NCBI GenBank assembly: GCA_003427395.1
Contig: BFEA01000796.1
Location: forward strand, 375,927 to 398,142
From: Chara braunii
Lineage: Eukaryota > Streptophyta > Charophyceae > Charales > Characeae
Direction: 5' to 3'
DNA: 22,216 nucleotides
The position numbers and the translations under genes were made by a program. Position 1 is the first letter of the stretch. Every line of letters starts with the position of its first letter. A model generated the notes under the pieces. It did no database searches. It had not been told where the DNA came from and was given only the letters and a program-made list of their open reading frames with translations. Positions 17,810 through 22,216 of this stretch are shown in pieces.

Positions 17810-19383
17810 TCACATTCCGGCGTCCAGATCAACGGTTGATCCTTTCGCAGCAGATTCGTGAGGGGTCCCGCAATCGCCGCGAAGCCCTTGATGAACCTTC
17901 GGTAGTACGAGGCCAGGCCCAAAAAGGCGCGAACTTGCGTGATAGTCGTAGGCACCGGCGCATCTCTCACAGTTGCCACCTTCTGCGGCTCCGGTCTGAG
18001 TCCCTGGTCTGTTACCACAGGTCCCAGGAAGGAAATGGTGGTAAGGAAAAACTGACACTTCTCAAACGCCACTTTGAAGTCGGCATCTCGTAACGCATGC
18101 AGCGCCCATTCGATGTGTTGCACGTGCCCTTCGTAGGAACCCGAGTACACCAGAATGTCATCCATGTATACAATCACGCAGTAGTTAATGATACTTTGCG
18201 CCAAGCGAGTCTTCCGTACAAAATTTTGTAAGGCCATGTTCATGGCTTGCTGAAAAGTTGCGCGGGCATTACAGATACCCATAGGACATCGAATCCACTG
18301 CCACGTACCTTCGAAGAGTACAAATTCAGTCTTCGGACGATCTTATTCTCGAACAAGAAAATGATGGAACCCATGGCGAACATCAAACTTGCTGAAAAAT
18401 CAAGCACTCCCAATCGCATCCAGCAATTCATCAATCCGGGGGAGGGGGTACACATCTTTGATCGTGATATCATTCAACTTTCGATAATCAATGCAGCTGT
18501 GAATCCGTCCGGCCTTTTTTGGCACAATCACTACGGGAAATGACCATGGTCCTATAGCGGGTTCGATCCATCCATTAGGTTCGAATTCTTTTATCCTCTG
18601 AAAAGCGGCCGCTCTTTGAGTCGACGAATATCGATAAGGAACGCAGCTGATGGGTGGATGATCTCCCGTGAGGATGGCATGTTCAATTACGTTAGTTAAG
18701 CCAATATCATTATCGCGCACGCTCAATACTTCTACGTAGGCATTCAGAACACTGATTAATGACCTTCGGAGTTTCGCGGGGACGTGGTTCGGTAGGGTGA
18801 TTGTCGGTTGTCCAAGAATCTGAAAGGGTATGTCGACCCAGTCAGTCGACCGTTCCCGACGATCGTGGGCACTGGAGAAAACGGAATTACTGGTGCGAAC
18901 AGAGAAGACAGTCGCAATCATCTGCGATTCAGCAGGGCTGATCATTTCGGTTTCTTTCGCTTCGGCATCAGTCTCGGAACCGGCCGAAGTGTTTTCCACA
19001 GTTAGCCCGGTTATATCCACCATCTCCTGCATTAGATCGGGCACGTCTCCTACTGGTGCTTCGGCCTCTTGTTTAATCAAAGCGATGGTCACCCCCGTCG
19101 TTAGTAAGGATCTTGGTGGGAAAACAGAAACATCCAAATATTGTTTTGTTTGTTGGTAGTGTGCTCGTAGGGAAAGCGTTCCCTCGTACAAGGTGCGAGG
19201 GGGTTCCAAATCATATGTCAGGTCAGATACTTGCAGGATGGGTTCCCTGAGGAGAGTTAAAGGACTTATTTGAGTTTCCAGGGGTGCGGACGCGCTGTCT
19301 TTCAGACTCAAATGGAAAGTTCTAGCGGTTTTGGGGATCATCCGAAAATCTTCGGGGATTTCGTGCTCGAAAAGTTCGACCAA
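17761..19383 (-). pseudogene. Ty3 reverse transcriptase with long N-terminal linker
   Basis: The frame is the same as gag and protease. 19383-18400 starts with about 230 residues of linker (VELFEHEIPEDFRMIPK ... SLRAHYQQTKQYLDVSVFPP), then the RT start (IEHAILTGDHPPISCVPYRY, GWIEPAIGPWSFPVVIVPKK, IDYRKLNDITIKDVYPLPRI). In-frame TGA at 18400-18402 and TAA about 16 codons later interrupt the FSKFD/GFHH region (first catalytic Asp). 18282-17761 has MGICNARATFQQAMN, the catalytic YMDD (residues 39-42: VIVYMDDILVYS), FLGPVVTDQGLRP, and the thumb phrase VRAFLGLASYYRRFIKGFA. It ends in the connection to RNase H (PLTNLLRKDQPLIW). The RT family call is secure; the stops make it inactive. Confidence 0.93.
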
Positions 19384-19515
19384 GTGCTTTCATTCACCCT
19401 CACTAAGCATCTCTTCTTCGTACATCTGTTCCTCGATTTCGTTACTGATGTCCGAGGAAGAAGGTTCCTCGGGATCAAGACCTTGAATCATCCCTATTTG
19501 GACAGAGTTAAAAGT

Positions 19516-19890
19516 TCATTTTACCGTCCGGGTGGAAATCCACAAAGGGACAGTCTGAGGTTTTTCCCTAGTTTGTGTGATCACCAGTTGTTTGGAGTCG
19601 AAATGCAGACGGGCACCTACAGCCATCGCCCAAGGTAGTCCTAACAATACAGAATAAGAGCGCACATCTAGTACTAGTGTGTTAACGAGGACGTGTACTC
19701 GTCCGACCTTTACAACCACATTCTCAATAATGCCTACGATGTTCATTGCTTCCTCGTCGGCAGAGACATAATTATCTTTGCCAGATTGAGGAAGGATGGA
19801 TCCGAGTCGTCCTGTCTTTCTTAATGTGTCTAAAGATATAGCCACTGCGGAAGACCCAGTATCGATAAGGGCGTTAAACGGTTTGCCCTA
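19516..19890 (-). pseudogene. Ty3 aspartic protease
   Basis: In the gag frame, immediately after an in-frame TAG at 19888-19890, the sequence reads GKPFNALIDTGSSAVAIS. DTGSS is the catalytic motif of retropepsins, which cut the Gag-Pol polyprotein. Downstream come VLVNTLVLDVRSYSVLLGLP (the conserved Y.V.LG.PW strand) and WAMAVGARLHFDSKQLVI. The frame runs on to a TGA at 19516-19518; a further TGA follows just before 19383. The TAG lies a few residues before the active site, inside the protease fold, so it is more likely a point mutation than a planned Gag/Pol boundary. Confidence 0.88.
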
Positions 19891-20955
19891 CACTTCACAA
19901 TCACACTCAGCGCTTTTCCACAACACTGGTCGAGCTCGTACGAAGTGATCCTTTTCTGCCAACAAAATCGCAGTTACTCGTGCTGCTTCGGGTTCACCTT
20001 CTTCGGGTCCGAGTGACGCAACTTCCTCTGGTCCTTCTTCTTTTTTCTTTTTCAGCATCCGTTGTATGCACTGGTACGTAAAACGCTTTTGATTCTTCTG
20101 ACATTGTTGCAACAGTCTGTCATTCGCTGCTTCAAATATGGTGAGCAAGTGCCCCACTGGAACCGGAACACGAATGTCCAATTGCTTAAGCGTTCTTAAC
20201 ACATCAATTTCTTCCGTCCGAAACTGCGGACCGGGATTGGAGTCGCGATCGACCCATTCAAGATCGTCGTGGGCCGATCGTATCGCTCCGATCATGCCCG
20301 CGAGATGAAGGTACTCGAGTGGATCGACCACGTCAGCAGCGTCGGAGGAAGAAGAAGCTCCCGAGGTTGACGCAACTGTCGGGGAGGGTTGCTCATAGGA
20401 AACAAGTTCCCCTCCTTGGGCCGTGTCCATCAATGCGGCCACTCGTCCTTGGTTGAGAGCTACAGGGGCCGCGGCTAGTGGGGGTTGATTACATTTCAGT
20501 TGCGGACAGTCCCGGGCAAAATGTTCGGGCTTTTTGCAGTTAAAACACTCAACTTTTCCTGCTGGATTAGCTGGGTGAGGGAACTGCAGTGCGCACCCAG
20601 GTGCGGGCGGGGCAAGCAAAAGTGGAAATAACGTGGGGGCAGGTCGAGCAGGGGTCGGGTTGGGCTTAATTAGCCTGCTCATTATCTGTTTCATTCGCTC
20701 CATGTGAGTTGCTTGCATTTGGACTAGGTTGCTCATCCATTCGGATTGCTTGGTGGTGGCCGTATGGATCATTTGCGCAAGATGTAAGTTTGTTACGACC
20801 AGAGGGGGAGGGTCGTGGGAGATTCTGCTCTTGACCGCCGCTATTGACTGATTCATCGGGGGAAGGGGAGAAGAAACCGATGGAATGTCATAAGCGGTCC
20901 CGTCGGGAAGGTCATGGTCAGGCCGGGGATAAAACTGTTTTACCGCCCGTAACCA
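19888..20955 (-). pseudogene. Gag C-terminal part with CCHC zinc knuckle
   Basis: This part of Gag packages the RNA. It continues the frame of upstream gag after a TAG at 20956-20958. From the Met at 20856, residues 104-117 are the zinc knuckle C-x2-C-x4-H-x4-C (CFNCKKPEHFARDC). The Gly usually found before the His region is Pro-Glu here. A low-complexity Ser/Ala stretch follows, and then about 60 residues with an ordered look (EEIDVLRTLKQLDIRVPVPV ... LLQQCQKNQKRFTYQCIQRM), and a Lys/Glu-rich segment (LKKKKEEGPEEV). The extra block after the knuckle recalls the conserved stretch between knuckle and protease in some other Ty3-type elements, but I cannot name it. Confidence 0.85.
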
Positions 20956-21621
20956 CTATCGCCTTTTAGCCGTTACATCTTGTATTGTATTCGTAATGTC
21001 CTCGTCTCCTTGACTGATATACTTCTTTGTATCGGCCAGGTCTAACTCCAACGCTTTAGCGATGATAGCGGATAGCTGGTGTGTTTTCGGAGGGACGTTT
21101 TTCTGTAACTTTCCTTTCAACGTCGGACTTCGTAGATAATCGATGAACAAATCTCGAGCGGATTTCTCATCTCGCCCAGATTTATCCAACGTGGTCTGAA
21201 ATCAATCCACGAAATCGGGCAGCAATTCCCTTGGCCCTTGCGGCCGAGTTTTGAGTACATACCAGGCGGCATCTTCACTGACCGTATTGAATCGGGCCAA
21301 GAACGCTTGCTTGAAAGTATTCCAATCTACCCACGTGTGCTTTCTGAACCAGTCATGTGCCGTATTGTGAAGCAGCAATGTAAGAACGCGGGGAAGATCA
21401 CCCGCGCTGTATCCTTGAGCTTCGACGGCTTCCAACCAAGCCTCGGGGTGGGTATGGTTAGCGAAGAAGGGGAAAGGGGCAGGAATGCTAACAATCACCC
21501 TAGGGGGCGCTACATTACCGTCTACCATTGGTATAGCTGGTATAGCTGCACCAGATATAGATCTGGTCACTGGACGATCTCGACGAGCGGGTGGGGGACT
21601 TCTTTTACCTCTCGCCAGCTC
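20956..21621 (-). pseudogene. Gag N-terminal (capsid-like) part
   Basis: The frame carries the Retrotrans_gag signature: PFPFFANHTHPEAWLEAVEA, NTAHDWFRKHTWVDWNTFKQ, AFLARFNTVSEDAA. The protein forms the virus-like particle. A TGA at 21202-21204 interrupts it after LLPDFVD; reading resumes in the same frame (TTLDKSGRDEKSARDLFIDY ... KALELDLADTKKYI) to a TAG at 20956-20958. Upstream the frame is open to a TAA near 21622, about 30 bp from the primer-binding site. It has no ATG before the Met at about 21533 (AIPMVDGNV), so the original start may be lost or may be non-AUG. Confidence 0.85.
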
Positions 21622-21652
21622 GACTTACTATCATCAGAACCGACACGTGTCA

Positions 21653-21664
21653 GCTCCGATACCA
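21653..21664 (-). promoter_or_regulatory. Primer-binding site for initiator tRNA-Met
   Basis: In element orientation the bases are TGGTATCGGAGC, one mismatch (G for A at position 8) from TGGTATCAGAGC, the complement of the 3' end of plant initiator tRNA-Met that primes minus-strand synthesis in many plant LTR elements. One base separates it from the LTR end, as expected. It fixes the direction of the element as minus strand and the right LTR as the 5' LTR. Confidence 0.9.
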
Positions 21665-21665
21665 A

Positions 21666-22216
21666 CCTCACGCCCTGTGATGTCTTTCGTTCGGAGTGCT
21701 AAAGGTGCGGAAAAGTGGCCCAGAAAAACAGCAAGATGGGGTGTGCTAAGGATTTTTGGAAATTGAGTGTGGGGACACAGACGGAACTGAAATCCCCCGT
21801 GTTGGCCCGATGAAGTAAGTCGGTTGCTTTCGTGCGTTGCAAAATGCGCGCGCGGTCACGGCGCGAAAAAATAAAAATCCAAATTCAATCCAAAAAATAT
21901 TGTCGAGCTTCCCACCGCGCTACGGATCTTCGTTTAGAGCGGAAGGGTTTCGGCACACTCCGCGTATCTCGTTTCCGTATCAAGTCCTGACGTCGCTCGT
22001 TGGTTAGTTTTGAGTCTGACGTGGATGGTCTTAGACGCGTGGCTCTTTCCTTGTGCTCGTCCTCACTCCGTATCCGGTAGTGGAAGCCCTTTGATTCGTA
22101 GCGATCGAAACGCTAGCACTCAGTGCACAGGGTTCGAGGCCAATGGGGCGCCACTGCCGTCCACGGAATGACGATCAATTTGTTAAATGGCAACAACGCG
22201 GAGTAAGGTGGAAAGT
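21666..22216 (-). repeat. 5' LTR of the Ty3 element (truncated by window end)
   Basis: Aligns without gaps to 10342-10892. I count about 22 substitutions, mostly transitions, clustered in the first 430 bp; the last 130 bp or so are identical. The end next to the PBS reads ...GGGCGTGAGG in element orientation, whereas the other LTR ends ...GGGCGTGACG; the expected end is CA. The LTR continues past 22216. Confidence 0.93.

Larger units (their letters stand above)
10342..22216 (-). mobile_element. Ty3/gypsy LTR retrotransposon, nearly complete, with PHD finger and extra 3' ORFs
   Basis: The element is bounded by direct LTRs (10342 and 21666 starts) and reads from right to left: PBS, gag, protease, RT, RNase H, PHD finger, integrase, extra open frames, 3' non-coding, 3' LTR. 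RT before integrase marks Ty3/gypsy order (Copia has integrase first). No chromodomain follows the integrase. The right LTR is cut by the window end; if the LTRs are about 830 bp the element is about 12.2 kb, longer than most Ty3 elements (often 5-10 kb). The copy is dead: at least eight in-frame stops plus frame changes in gag-pol. The LTRs still agree at about 96% (22 differences in 551 bp, no gaps, counted by eye). The target is the RT domain of the LINE at 7338-10341. A target-site duplication cannot be tested, because the far flank is outside the window; the 5 bp before the left LTR are cacaa. Confidence 0.93.

Noticed and set aside
17800-17812. Programmed -1 frameshift at the T5 tract between RT and RNase H
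   Set aside because: The zero-frame codons are GAT CTT TTT CGA, which is not a canonical slippery heptamer, and the site is inside a continuous RT-RNase H polypeptide in known elements. A single-base indel is simpler.
19888-19890. TAG before the protease as a programmed Gag-Pol readthrough site
   Set aside because: The following bases (GGCAAA) do not match the CARYYA readthrough context, the TAG falls inside the protease fold close to DTGSS, and many other stops interrupt the same frame.
10342-22216. Chromovirus assignment
   Set aside because: No chromodomain follows the integrase; the C-terminus is an acidic/Ser tail.

Overview
This window looks like nuclear, repeat-dominated DNA from a green-lineage eukaryote (land plant or charophyte alga). 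No host gene could be supported. The reasons are: (i) three fragments of LINE elements with the zf-RVT C-terminal zinc finger (CX2C...HX4C) typical of plant and streptophyte-algal LINEs; (ii) a Ty3/gypsy LTR retrotransposon whose primer-binding site fits initiator-tRNA-Met; (iii) poly(A) tails, decayed reading frames and two N positions. A Chara-like charophyte is my guess from the style of these proteins; that is inference and not shown by the sequence.

Layout. 1-1140: unrecognised pyrimidine-rich DNA with a 10-bp hairpin and a six-copy 26-bp minisatellite (364-520). 1149-1590: two successive LINE 3' ends on the minus strand, each ending in a poly(A) tract (poly-T on +). 1598-3540: a G-poor, Pro/Ser-rich then A-rich plus-strand region that reads like a decayed LINE ORF1. 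3541-4124: nothing recognised. 4125-5578: LINE C-terminal fragment, minus strand. About 5690-7337: LINE fragment, plus strand, ending in a 13-bp hairpin and A20. 7338-10341: a larger LINE fragment, minus strand, holding the RT palm, the connection region, zf-RVT and 3' UTR.

10342 to the window end: one Ty3/gypsy element on the minus strand, inserted into the RT domain of that LINE. Its 3' LTR starts at 10342 and its 5' LTR starts at 21666 and runs off the window. The two LTRs align over 551 bp without gaps and with about 22 differences (about 96% identity). In element order come: PBS (21653-21664), gag with a CCHC knuckle, protease (DTG), a long linker, reverse transcriptase (YMDD), RNase H, a C4HC3 PHD finger, the HHCC and DDE integrase, then further decayed open frames (15462 down to about 13280), about 2.1 kb of apparently non-coding DNA, and the 3' LTR. 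Gag to RT stays in one frame but has at least seven in-frame stops; RNase H and PHD-integrase sit in the two other frames. This copy is therefore dead.

The most unusual points are the PHD finger inserted between RNase H and integrase, and the set of unrecognised frames downstream of integrase. The first of these overlaps the integrase stop by ATGA; the second has no ATG and opens exactly at a strong-looking 3' splice site. All motif counts and alignments were done by eye.
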